Shown here one piece after another: positions 7,605-15,819 of a stretch of DNA of 64,000 bases. The position numbers and the translations under genes are program-made. The DNA is taken from positions 928,501 through 992,500 of the forward strand of contig NZ_CP097885.1 of assembly GCF_023614525.1 (NCBI RefSeq), in the 5' to 3' direction. The notes under the pieces are model-generated. The model saw only the letters and a list, made by a program, of their open reading frames with translations, was not told the origin of the DNA and ran no database searches. Position 1 is the first letter of the stretch; each line of letters opens with the position of its first letter. The DNA comes from Peptoniphilus genitalis (GTDB lineage Bacteria; Bacillota; Clostridia; Tissierellales; Peptoniphilaceae).

Positions 7605-8240
7605 TTACATCTTAAATAGAATTTCGTTTTCTATATAGATGTGTCTTCTCATGTCCTCGTCAAGTTCTCCCATAAGCTTGTTAAGCTCCTTGATTTCTGG
7701 CTCTTCTGCGTTCATCTTGTAGTCACGAGTTAGGTACTTGAGCCTGTCAAAGAGGCCAATAGTTTTTTCGTGTTCTGCAAGTAGGTTTTCAAAGTCAACC
7801 TTCTTGCCTGCAAGGGCATCTTTGAATTCATACTCTTCTTCGCTGGAAAAGTGTGAAACGAGTTCTGCCTTGATAAGAAGGAGGACTTCATATATTACAA
7901 AAAGTTGCTCTCCTCTTTCCCTGTAATATTTTTTAATTGCTCCCCTAAAGATTTCGTCAATTTTTTCTGTTGTAGCAAGTTCTTGTGGATGAATTTCTTC
8001 TACAATGTAGTTGATTAATTCTTCCTTAGACATCTCCCTAACCCTGTCCATGTCCTTGAAGTCAGCTTGACCTTCAACTTTTTTGATAAATAGGTCATAG
8101 TTTTCTCCTAGAGACTTTAGGGCTTCTTCAAGGCTTTCCATAGCTATAAAGTCGTATTCTCCTCCAAGCTTTTGGATTTCCTTTAAGACTTTTGGGTTTT
8201 CCATTACTGCAGCTTCAACTGTCATATTTCTTTCTAACAT
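7605..8240 (-). CDS. Hemerythrin-domain protein, RIC/ScdA-like (iron-sulfur repair family)
   Basis: A 211-residue helical protein. A short N-terminal ScdA/DUF1858-like segment (MTVEAAVMENPKVLKEIQKLGG) precedes a four-helix hemerythrin-like domain with di-iron ligand candidates in EEIHPQEL, VSHFSSEEE, AEHEKT and RRHIYIENE. RIC proteins repair Fe-S clusters after nitric oxide or oxidative damage. The Cys-Cys-Gly-Gly motif usual at the end of the ScdA N-domain is absent (GGEYDF instead), so the repair role is less certain; oxygen or NO sensing is an alternative. It lies 8 bases after the threonine aldolase gene in the same direction. An AGGAGG site supports the start. Confidence 0.75.
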   Translation of the reverse strand: MLERNMTVEAAVMENPKVLKEIQKLGGEYDFIAMESLEEALKSLGENYDLFIKKVEGQADFKDMDRVREMSKEELINYIVEEIHPQELATTEKIDEIFRGAIKKYYRERGEQLFVIYEVLLLIKAELVSHFSSEEEYEFKDALAGKKVDFENLLAEHEKTIGLFDRLKYLTRDYKMNAEEPEIKELNKLMGELDEDMRRHIYIENEILFKM

Positions 8241-8248
8241 AATTCCTC

Positions 8249-9247
8249 CTAATTATTTATAGAATTTAAAAATCCTCTTACTTCCTCTTCACTTGTCCTG
8301 TAATTTGTCACAAGTCTAATAATAGACTCCTTGGCATTTTCTATTTCAAAAATATTTTCTTTTTTCAATTTTTCAATTTCTTCTGGGCTAGATTTTATAA
8401 AAACTTGGTTGGATTCAGAAAAGACTGGGTCCCTTCCCAGGTCCTTTAGACCTTCAACAAGCATTCTTGACTTGTCATAGGCCCTCTTGGCATTTTCATA
8501 ATAAAGTCCATCTTGGAATAAAACCTTGAAGGACAAGCCAATTAAGAAGGACTTTGCCATCATGGCTCCCCTTTGTTTCAAGTAATACCTAAAATCTTTT
8601 TTCAAGTTTTCATCTAAAATCACTAGGGCTTCACCAAAGATTGCCCCATTTTTTGTTCCACCAAGGGAAAAGATGTGAGAATACTTGGCGTAGTCAGATA
8701 AGCTACTAGAATTTGCAGCCATGGCGTGGGCAATTCTTGCCCCATCAATATAAAGATACAAGTTTTTTTCCTGGCAGACTTCATAAATTTCTTTAATCTC
8801 ATCTATTGTATAAACTGTTCCCACTTCAGTAGTTTGAGAAATGTAGACAACTTTTATCTTTACATCAATTTCTCCTGGCTGGCCATCGATAATTTGTCTA
8901 ATTTCATCAGCCCTTAACTTGCCATCAGATGTCTCTAGCGTCACAACCTTGTGTCCTGTGGCTTCGATAGACCCAGTCTCGTGGTGGGTTATGTGGCCAG
9001 TCGATGCAGATAAAACTGCCTCATAGGGTCTTAGACCAAAGGTCGTTGCCAAAATATTTGTAGCAGTCCCTCCAGACACAAACTCAATGTCTGCTTCTCT
9101 TTCAATTTCTCTTAAAATTAAATCTTTAGCTTCCTTGGAAATTTCATCAGTCCCATAGCCAGAAAGCTTTTTATCAAAAATCCTCTCTATCTCTTGATAG
9201 ATTTCTTTGGATCCAAAATCACTGTAGTCATTTCTAAAATTATTCAT
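8249..9247 (-). CDS. ltaE: Low-specificity L-threonine aldolase
   Basis: A 332-residue PLP enzyme of fold type I that splits threonine or allo-threonine into glycine and acetaldehyde. The N-terminus MNNFRNDYSDFGSKEI is family-typical. The PLP-phosphate region is FVSGGTATN, the cofactor Asp lies in YIDGARIAHA, and the Schiff-base Lys is in SLGGTKNG. A longer reading frame reaches 9346, but its first 33 residues do not fit the family and the ATG at 9247 follows a GGTGG-rich ribosome-binding site. It is divergent to the CobD/HisC-like gene (87-base gap with both promoters) and is followed by the hemerythrin-like gene. Confidence 0.9.
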   Translation of the reverse strand: MNNFRNDYSDFGSKEIYQEIERIFDKKLSGYGTDEISKEAKDLILREIEREADIEFVSGGTATNILATTFGLRPYEAVLSASTGHITHHETGSIEATGHKVVTLETSDGKLRADEIRQIIDGQPGEIDVKIKVVYISQTTEVGTVYTIDEIKEIYEVCQEKNLYLYIDGARIAHAMAANSSSLSDYAKYSHIFSLGGTKNGAIFGEALVILDENLKKDFRYYLKQRGAMMAKSFLIGLSFKVLFQDGLYYENAKRAYDKSRMLVEGLKDLGRDPVFSESNQVFIKSSPEEIEKLKKENIFEIENAKESIIRLVTNYRTSEEEVRGFLNSINN

Positions 9248-9334
9248 AAGCCACCCCACCCTCTTATTACCCCTTATTATATAATATATGTAAAATTTTA
9301 CCAAATAGGGTACAATAGGAGATGAGGTGTTATA

Positions 9335-10414
9335 ATGAACAGTCACGGCGCAAATGTTTTTGAAATTGCAAAGGTCGAAGGCATAAAAATTGAAGATATT
9401 AGGGATTTTTCTTCCAATATAAATCCACTGGGACCATCTAAGAGGGCTCTTGAAAGTCTTAAAGAAAACCTAAATTTACTTTCAACTTATCCCGACGTGG
9501 ACTACGTGGACTTAAGAAGAGCTATATCTTCTTACGCATCTTGTGATGATAAAAATATTGTACTTGGACTTGGGTCTACAGAAATTTTAAAGGATGCAAT
9601 TCACTATTTTGCCCCAAAAACTTCTATGATCTTATCGCCTTGTTACTCTGAGTATGAGAGGGAATTAAGGAAAATTTCTTCCTACATAATCGAATACAAT
9701 TTAGAAGAAAAAAATGATTTTAAGATAAATCTTGATGAGCTTATAAAAACTATAAATGAAAAAGATGTTGAGTTTTTAATTTTTGCAAATCCCAACAACC
9801 CTACTGGAACAATTTTAAAAAGATCTGAAATTGAAAGAATTTTAAAGGAAACTGCTGCAAAAGTCTTGGTGGACGAAACTTATATTGAGTTCACAGACAT
9901 GGCTACTTTCTCCTCATCATCTTTGACAAAGTCCTACGACAAGTTAATCGTCGTGAGGGGGACTTCTAAGTTCTTTGCCCTTCCTGGCATAAGACTTGGC
10001 TATGGACTCACATCAAATCATGGACTTTTGAAGTTTTTTAAGGACAAGGAAGTCCTCTGGCAAATAAATTCTGTGGCAGAAATCTGCGGCAAGGTCATGT
10101 TCTCTGATGAGGCCTATATGAGAGAAGTCCACGACTTTATAAGGACTCGCAGGGAAGGTCTTTATAAAGAACTTACAGATATTAAAGACCTAAGGGCCTT
10201 CGAGTCCTATGGCAACTTTGTTTTGGTAAAGATTTTAAGTGGACCTGACGCAAGGATCCTTCGTGATAAACTCATGAAAAAGGGCCTTGTTGTAAGAAAC
10301 TGCGAAACTTTTAAAAATTTAGATAAATCTTATTTTAGATTTTGCATCTTAGATGATGATTCCAATGAAAGACTAATAGAAAACCTAAGGGAAATTTACC
10401 AAGAGGTGAAATAA
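9335..10414 (+). CDS. PLP aminotransferase/decarboxylase of the CobD-HisC family
   Basis: A 359-residue class I/II aminotransferase-fold enzyme. Its opening HGANVFEIAKVEGIKIEDIR followed by DFSSNINPLGPSK is the signature seen in CobD (L-threonine-O-3-phosphate decarboxylase). The substrate loop NPNNPTGT, the cofactor region VDETYIEF and the Lys in RGTSKFFALPGIRLGYG are all present. CobD makes aminopropanol phosphate for the cobalamin side chain, but no other cobalamin gene lies in this window. A histidinol-phosphate aminotransferase or another amino-acid decarboxylase role is therefore possible. The downstream TraB/GumN gene begins on the next base. Confidence 0.8.
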   Translation: MNSHGANVFEIAKVEGIKIEDIRDFSSNINPLGPSKRALESLKENLNLLSTYPDVDYVDLRRAISSYASCDDKNIVLGLGSTEILKDAIHYFAPKTSMILSPCYSEYERELRKISSYIIEYNLEEKNDFKINLDELIKTINEKDVEFLIFANPNNPTGTILKRSEIERILKETAAKVLVDETYIEFTDMATFSSSSLTKSYDKLIVVRGTSKFFALPGIRLGYGLTSNHGLLKFFKDKEVLWQINSVAEICGKVMFSDEAYMREVHDFIRTRREGLYKELTDIKDLRAFESYGNFVLVKILSGPDARILRDKLMKKGLVVRNCETFKNLDKSYFRFCILDDDSNERLIENLREIYQEVK

Positions 10415-11848
10415 ATGAAAAAAATAAAAAATCTACTTTTAAGCCTTGGTCTTATACCACTTTTAATAAGTCCAACCCTTGCAGCTGATGAGAAGCTTGC
10501 GCCTCAAGTGGTTGAGATAAAGGTGGAAGAAGTTAAGGCAAATGCAGAAGATAAAAACCCACAAAATACCTTGGACAAAAAAATTGAGGAGGCCCACGAG
10601 GTCAAATCAAAATCTGATTCCAAGAAAAATCCATCGCCTTCCTACTCAGCATGGGCTGTAAGGGACCTTAGCGATGCCCAATTCATGGGAATCCTACCTG
10701 CCAAGAGCTTTTATGAAGGAAGGGACTTTAGAAAAGCTGTGGCTCTTGAAGATGCAAGAGAAACTTACAAGCTTTCTAAAGATAAACTTGAAAAAAGTGG
10801 ACTAAAAACTGGTGGAGACTTTGCCTTCAAGGACTTAAGTCGCCTTGAAGTCTTAAATTCAATTTCAAAACTTTTAAACAAAAATACCTTTGATATAAAG
10901 GACCTGAGAGATTCTAAAATATTCTTGGGCTCAGCTGACGAAAAATACTTAAAGGAAAAAATCCCCTTCCAGGAGATGATTTGCCTCTACAAGAGGGCTG
11001 TTAATAAGGTCCTCCAAGATGCAGGCAAGACTTCTAAGGGCTTCTTCTATGAAGTTAACAACAAGGGAAATAAAATTTACATGCTGGGATCTATCCACGT
11101 GGGCAGAGACTGGATTTATCCTATTGATGAGGAAATTTTAAATGCCCTAAAGTCTTCCGACAAGCTCTTTATGGAAATTGACACTACAAACAAAAAAGAA
11201 GCTAAGAAGATGGAAGAAAAACTCTATTACAAGGATGGAAAAAACCTAAAAGATGACCTAGGCGATGAACTCTACGCAAGAGTCCTAAGAATCTTCAAGG
11301 GCTTTGGCTTAACTGAAGACAAGCTAATTAAGCTTAAGCCATGGGCAGTTTACAACACCCTATCTCTTGACCCAAGGCTTGATGCTCCTAAGACTTCCTT
11401 TGGAGTTGAATCCTACTTTGTTGCCATGAGTCTCTTAAATAAAATTGAAATTGGAGAGCTTGAGTCCATGGAGTTTCAAGCAAATCTCCTTGCAAATTTT
11501 GACCAAGATGCCTATATAAAGATGATTGAGTCTGTGACTAGCGAGATTGAGCGAAATGGCTACAAGAATATAAATGAGGGAGTGGACAAGATGCTCCTTG
11601 CTTGGTCAGCTGGCGACAGGGACAAGATGAAAAAAATCCTTTCAAGGCCTGGCGATGAAGCTTCAGAAAAGTTTAACGAGGCCCTCTTAAGTGAAAGGGA
11701 CAAGAAGATGGCTCAAAAAATTGACGCCATGTTAAAGAAAGATGGCAAAAACACCTACTTCATCCTAGTTGGATCAGCCCACCTTGTACCAGAAAATTCT
11801 GTGACAGGAATTTTGAAAAATATGGGCTATGAAGTAATTGAAAAATAA
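10415..11848 (+). CDS. Secreted TraB/GumN (TIKI-like) family protein
   Basis: A 477-residue protein with a signal peptide (cleavage near LAA-DEK at about 24), a low-complexity linker, a degenerate SLH-like region (about 77-125, SAWAVRDLSDAQFMGILP), and a C-terminal TraB/GumN domain. The two Gly-x2-His motifs that mark the putative metalloprotease site are present: GSIHVG (225-230) and GSAHL (453-457). Related TIKI proteins are metalloproteases, but bacterial members are uncharacterised. Expected to act at the cell surface. It starts directly after the previous stop and is probably co-transcribed. A hairpin terminator follows. Confidence 0.78.
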   Translation: MKKIKNLLLSLGLIPLLISPTLAADEKLAPQVVEIKVEEVKANAEDKNPQNTLDKKIEEAHEVKSKSDSKKNPSPSYSAWAVRDLSDAQFMGILPAKSFYEGRDFRKAVALEDARETYKLSKDKLEKSGLKTGGDFAFKDLSRLEVLNSISKLLNKNTFDIKDLRDSKIFLGSADEKYLKEKIPFQEMICLYKRAVNKVLQDAGKTSKGFFYEVNNKGNKIYMLGSIHVGRDWIYPIDEEILNALKSSDKLFMEIDTTNKKEAKKMEEKLYYKDGKNLKDDLGDELYARVLRIFKGFGLTEDKLIKLKPWAVYNTLSLDPRLDAPKTSFGVESYFVAMSLLNKIEIGELESMEFQANLLANFDQDAYIKMIESVTSEIERNGYKNINEGVDKMLLAWSAGDRDKMKKILSRPGDEASEKFNEALLSERDKKMAQKIDAMLKKDGKNTYFILVGSAHLVPENSVTGILKNMGYEVIEK

Positions 11849-11864
11849 AAAATTTCTAAAAAAT

Positions 11865-11894
11865 AAGACGAGGTCATGAGACTTCGTCTTTTTA
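11865..11894 (+). terminator. Terminator after the TraB/GumN gene
   Basis: AAGACGA (11865-11871) pairs with TCGTCTT (11884-11890), with additional GTC/GAC pairing in the loop, followed by a T-run. Confidence 0.75.
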
Positions 11895-11918
11895 TGTGAA
11901 TTTTTATAAAATTTAATC

Positions 11919-12197
11919 TTAATCTTCAAGTGATTCTTGGATACTTTTTATATTTTTATAGAGCCTTCTTATCTCAGCAAGTCTTTTTCTATTATCTGCA
12001 CCTGACTCTAGTTCAGCAAATTCTGTTTGAACATCAAAAGCAAGATCGAAAATTTCCTCACTTTCTTTTTCAATCTCATCAGCATGATCCAAAAGAAAAT
12101 TCTCGGCTCTTCCTGTACTTCTAACTGCATCACCATTTCTAAAGTTTTTTAAATCTTCTTCTATTTCCATTAAAAAATTATCAATGGCAGTAGCCAT
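11919..12197 (-). CDS. Small acidic helical hypothetical protein
   Basis: 92 residues, strongly charged and predicted almost entirely helical (KNFRNGDAVRSTGRAENFLL, then FAELESGADNRKRLAEIRRL). No signal peptide or membrane segment, so cytoplasmic. No family recognised. It lies 54 bases downstream of the cysteine desulfidase gene in the same direction and may be its operon partner. The short gap and family-free sequence leave the function open. Confidence 0.6.
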   Translation of the reverse strand: MATAIDNFLMEIEEDLKNFRNGDAVRSTGRAENFLLDHADEIEKESEEIFDLAFDVQTEFAELESGADNRKRLAEIRRLYKNIKSIQESLED

Positions 12198-12251
12198 AAC
12201 CTAGTCATCCCTTCTTTACAAGAAAATAAGTTTTTATTATCTTATAAAAAT

Positions 12252-13496
12252 TTATTTGCCTATCATTTCTCTCAAGATAACTTCGTCTGTCTCCCTCATG
12301 CCTTCCATGGCAATGTGGCCCACAGTTTTTATCATCTCGTCTATGTCGCCCTTGACGATTCCGTCGCCTGCCTTAAAAGAGTTGCCCTCCTTGGCTTGTT
12401 TATATGCCAAGAATCCCATCTTTAAGCTTGATGCAATTTTTATGGCACAGGATTCTTTGGCTCCGTCACAAATTAGGCCAGAGTTTGTTGCAAGAGCATT
12501 GGTTAAAGTTGCCTTGACTATATTCCTGTCCTCATCTTTCATAAAGGCAAGACCACAAACTGAAGCACAGCCTGCAGACACAACTCCGCAGTAGGCTGAA
12601 AGTTCGCCGATTCCTTCCTTTATATAAAGACCAATTAGGTTAGCAAAGATTAGTGCCCTATAAAGTTTGTCTTTTGGAATGTCGTGGTCTTTGGCATAAA
12701 TAATTATTGGGACAGAAACTGTAATACCTTGGTTGCCTGATCCAGAGTTGATGACAACAGGCTTTTCACAGCCAGACATACGGGCATCTGACCCTGCAGC
12801 TGCGTAAGCCACAAGCTTTTCAGAATACTTGTCTCCTGCTTCTTCAAGGACCATCTTGCCAATATTTGCTCCCCAAGGATTTTCGATTCCCTCCTTGGCA
12901 ATGGCGTAGTTGTACTCAATTTCCTTGTCCAAGACATCAATAATGTCATCATAATTTCCATTTTTTGCAAAATCATAAATCTTGTCAAAAGATAGGTCAA
13001 TCTTATCTTCTTCCTCAAGCTCTTCTTCCTTCTTTTCAAAAAGAATTTCATCATTTAGACTTTCAAAAATAATATTTGTGTGGAAGTCCTTGATCACTAC
13101 TCGAGAAGTTTTTTCTCCCTTTTCCATGGATACGTCAATGTAAAGACCCTTCTTCTCATGAAGAAGTTCTATGTCGCATAGTCCTTTTTTTATTAAATCG
13201 TCTAAGTATTCAAGCTTTGACTTGTCTACATCAGATAAGACTTCAAGTTTTTTTGTATAATCCCCTAAGAAGGCTCCAGCTGCAAGAGAAATTTCAATCC
13301 CCTTTCTCCCATCAGTACCTGGTACCTTAACGCTATTTACATTTTTTATAATATTGCCCGATAACCTGGCTGTGATTCTCTCTGGGTCTTCTCCTAGGAT
13401 GAATCTTGCACGACTTGCTGCAAAAGCCAAGGCTATGGGCTCAGTACAGCCAAAGGCTGGCACCATTTTTTCCCTTAAATATTTATTATAGTCCAT
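12252..13496 (-). CDS. cyuA: L-cysteine desulfidase CyuA (UPF0597 family)
   Basis: A 414-residue protein of the UPF0597/CyuA family, related to the alpha chain of Fe-S L-serine dehydratase. Diagnostic stretches are FGCTEPIALAFA near the N-terminus, SGCEKPVVINSGSGNQGI in the middle, and conserved Cys in GVVSAGCASVCGL and LICDGAKESCAIK that can hold a 4Fe-4S cluster. CyuA breaks cysteine to pyruvate, ammonia and sulfide in anaerobes. It stands apart from the neighbouring genes (172-base upstream gap), so it has its own promoter. Older annotations call it serine dehydratase alpha chain. Confidence 0.85.
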   Translation of the reverse strand: MDYNKYLREKMVPAFGCTEPIALAFAASRARFILGEDPERITARLSGNIIKNVNSVKVPGTDGRKGIEISLAAGAFLGDYTKKLEVLSDVDKSKLEYLDDLIKKGLCDIELLHEKKGLYIDVSMEKGEKTSRVVIKDFHTNIIFESLNDEILFEKKEEELEEEDKIDLSFDKIYDFAKNGNYDDIIDVLDKEIEYNYAIAKEGIENPWGANIGKMVLEEAGDKYSEKLVAYAAAGSDARMSGCEKPVVINSGSGNQGITVSVPIIIYAKDHDIPKDKLYRALIFANLIGLYIKEGIGELSAYCGVVSAGCASVCGLAFMKDEDRNIVKATLTNALATNSGLICDGAKESCAIKIASSLKMGFLAYKQAKEGNSFKAGDGIVKGDIDEMIKTVGHIAMEGMRETDEVILREMIGK

Positions 13497-13668
13497 AAAA
13501 ATCTCCTTATTTTTTCTCTATATTCATTATAACAAAATGAAATAAGCTTTTCCTATTATTAAATATATACTTTTAAATTTTTACCTATAATACTAAGAAA
13601 TAGATTTTATAATTTTATTTGTGTATAATATCAATTAGGAAAACATTTTATACAAAGGAAATATCGCA

Positions 13669-14076
13669 GTGAAGAGAAATAAAAATAGCTTACTTGTTTT
13701 TATAATACTGGTAATTCTTATATATGGAATTTTACAAGTTTTTGGCATAACTTGCCCAATTAAATTTATAACTGGAGTGTCTTGCCCAGGTTGTGGTATG
13801 ACTAGGGCCTATCTTAGTCTCCTAAGATTGGACTTCAAGTCTGCCTATTATTATCATCCCCTATTTGTTCTCCCAGCCCTTGGACTTATTATTTATATAT
13901 TTAGGGACAAGTTCTCAAAAAAATTTTTAAGAGGACTAGAGATTTTCTTTGTTCTTGTGTTTTTAATTGTTTATGTTTTTAGGATGATGGACCCAAATGA
14001 CACCATCGTTGTTTTTAGACCCTATGAATCCATCTTCTACAAGATTTTTAATTTTTTGAAAGAATTGATGAGGTGA
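13669..14076 (+). CDS. DUF2752 membrane protein
   Basis: A 135-residue protein with about three membrane helices and the DUF2752 hallmark CPGCGMTRA after GVS. Function of the family is unknown; the paired Cys may bind metal or form a disulfide. The start is a GTG at 13669 preceded by AAAGGAA. It is the first gene of a three-gene rightward operon (3-base gap to the next). Confidence 0.75.
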   Translation: MKRNKNSLLVFIILVILIYGILQVFGITCPIKFITGVSCPGCGMTRAYLSLLRLDFKSAYYYHPLFVLPALGLIIYIFRDKFSKKFLRGLEIFFVLVFLIVYVFRMMDPNDTIVVFRPYESIFYKIFNFLKELMR

Positions 14077-14079
14077 CTT

Positions 14080-14736
14080 ATGTTTTGTATTAAGTGTGGC
14101 AACAGGCTAGACGAGCATATGAAGTTCTGCGACCAATGCGGTGCTCCTGTCCCAGTAGATCCCGACAAACTTGAGGCCAAAAAGGAAAATTTAAAGGAGT
14201 TTAAGCCTCCAATAATTGATGAGGATCCCATGGACCTAGTACCTGAGGAATTTGAAGAAAAGCCTTCTGAAAGCGAGAAAGTTAAAGAAGAAATTGCTGA
14301 AGAGATTAAGGAAGACTTGAGTCTTTCAAGAGAATCGCAAAAAGAAGACTTATTTAAGGAAGAAAAAGTAGAAAAAGTAGAAATAGTTGAGGCTCCAAAA
14401 ATCTTAGATGCCCCTCTTGATGAAACTGTAAAAGTTCCAGAGATCTTAGATAGAGAAGAGGATAAGAATCCTCCAAAGCTTGAAGTTCATAAGGAGATAA
14501 TAAGACCAAGTGAAGATTTAAAAGAAAATTCTTCACAAAAACAAAGAGTAAAGGAAGAAAAACCTTATAAAGAAGACTTCACTTATAATAAAAAAGAAAA
14601 TTATAATGGAGAGGCAGGCTTAAGTCCTGTAAAAATAATTGCTCTAGTCTTTATGATTGTAACAGGCATTGCCTCTGTAACAACAATCCTTGCTTTCTTT
14701 GGATTTTTCTTCTCATTTATAGGAGGTTTATTATGA
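14080..14736 (+). CDS. Zinc-ribbon protein with C-terminal membrane anchor
   Basis: 218 residues. The N-terminus is a zinc ribbon with four Cys (FCIKCGNRLDEHMKFCDQCG). A long acidic, Glu/Lys-rich, probably unstructured linker follows (about 30-180), then one membrane segment near the C-terminus (ALVFMIVTGIASVTTILAFF). Such proteins are common in Firmicutes as tail-anchored scaffolds; no enzymatic domain is visible. Its stop overlaps the start of the next gene by 4 bases, so translation is coupled. Confidence 0.7.
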   Translation: MFCIKCGNRLDEHMKFCDQCGAPVPVDPDKLEAKKENLKEFKPPIIDEDPMDLVPEEFEEKPSESEKVKEEIAEEIKEDLSLSRESQKEDLFKEEKVEKVEIVEAPKILDAPLDETVKVPEILDREEDKNPPKLEVHKEIIRPSEDLKENSSQKQRVKEEKPYKEDFTYNKKENYNGEAGLSPVKIIALVFMIVTGIASVTTILAFFGFFFSFIGGLL

Positions 14737-15737
14737 TGGGATTTTCAAATTTTTTATATTTTTTATTTAGTCTACCCTTCCTAGGAGGCATGGCTATATC
14801 CTTGGTTTTTATGACCTTCTCCCTCTTTTCAATTTTTAAAAATTGGAACACTGGCAGGAACAAGGAATTATTTAACGGCCTTTTAATTTCAGGTATATTT
14901 TTATTAATTACAAATGTATTTTTATTCATAATTTCCAAGATTTTCTATTACGGGGGCTTCTATGGTAATTTTTACCTAGTTATTGTTGCACTTGTAGTTA
15001 TAGGTCTTATTTATTTTATTGGAAACAGCAAGGAAAGAATTTATCCCGATAATTATTTTTCAAATATTTCTAATGTAGAATTTTTAAAAAGAGAACTTAA
15101 CGACTCTATTAATGTTTTTATTTCAATATTTGACAAGAGCAAGAGTGATTTCCAAGAAAAATCTGAAGCCAAAAAGGCTCAAAAGTTTGAAAGTTATAAA
15201 AATCAAAATACTTATAACAACAATAATAGCAACTATAACAACAATTATAATAATTCAAACAACTATAATAATGCAGGCTCCTACAATGCTTACAATAATT
15301 ATGGAGGAAATCTTGGTCCAGCTCCCTTTAGGGGCTATGTAAAAGACGACTGGTCTTTTCCATTATATGTACTACTATCCTTTATAACTTGCGGATTTTA
15401 TCACTATTACTTGATATACAAGGCAGCTGAAAGTGTAAATATTGTCTGTGCTGGAGATGGAGAAGAGACAAGTGGACTTTTAAAATTCTTTTTCTTTGGA
15501 ATCCTAACTTGTGGCATCTATTGTCTATTCTGGGAATTTAATTTTATGAATAGGACCCAAGCAAATGCCCCAAGATATGGAAGAAATATTCCTGATAATG
15601 GCGGAAGTTTTTTGCTATGGATGATAGTTGGTTCCTTGCTTTGTGGAATTGGTTTCTTCTTCGCTTGGTACTTGTTCTTTAAGAATTTAAATGCAATTTG
15701 TAGGGCTTACAATATGGAATACGCAAATGCAAATTAA
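14733..15737 (+). CDS. Multi-pass membrane protein with DUF4234 domain
   Basis: 334 residues. Three hydrophobic segments occupy the first 110 residues. An Asn/Tyr-rich low-complexity stretch follows (about 160-185). The C-terminal 130 residues form a DUF4234-type membrane domain (GFYHYYLIYKAAESVN; repeated LTCGIY-like and LLCGIGF segments). Expected in the cytoplasmic membrane. The ATG at 14733 is preceded by GGAGG and overlaps the previous stop. Function unknown; operon with DUF2752 and zinc-ribbon genes. Confidence 0.7.
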   Translation: MMGFSNFLYFLFSLPFLGGMAISLVFMTFSLFSIFKNWNTGRNKELFNGLLISGIFLLITNVFLFIISKIFYYGGFYGNFYLVIVALVVIGLIYFIGNSKERIYPDNYFSNISNVEFLKRELNDSINVFISIFDKSKSDFQEKSEAKKAQKFESYKNQNTYNNNNSNYNNNYNNSNNYNNAGSYNAYNNYGGNLGPAPFRGYVKDDWSFPLYVLLSFITCGFYHYYLIYKAAESVNIVCAGDGEETSGLLKFFFFGILTCGIYCLFWEFNFMNRTQANAPRYGRNIPDNGGSFLLWMIVGSLLCGIGFFFAWYLFFKNLNAICRAYNMEYANAN

Positions 15738-15758
15738 TTTATAAGTTAATAAAAAATT

Positions 15759-15790
15759 AGACCTAGACTTCACATAATCTAGGTCTTTTT
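15759..15790 (+). terminator. Terminator of the DUF2752 operon
   Basis: AGACCTAGA (15759-15767) pairs with TCTAGGTCT (15778-15786) and is followed by a T-run. Confidence 0.85.
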
Positions 15791-15819
15791 TCATCATCTT
15801 TTTCAATTTTTAAAAATTA

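Noticed and set aside
8249-9346. Longer version of the threonine aldolase
   Set aside because: The extra 33 residues are unlike the family and would overlap the divergent gene; ATG at 9247 has the better ribosome-binding site.
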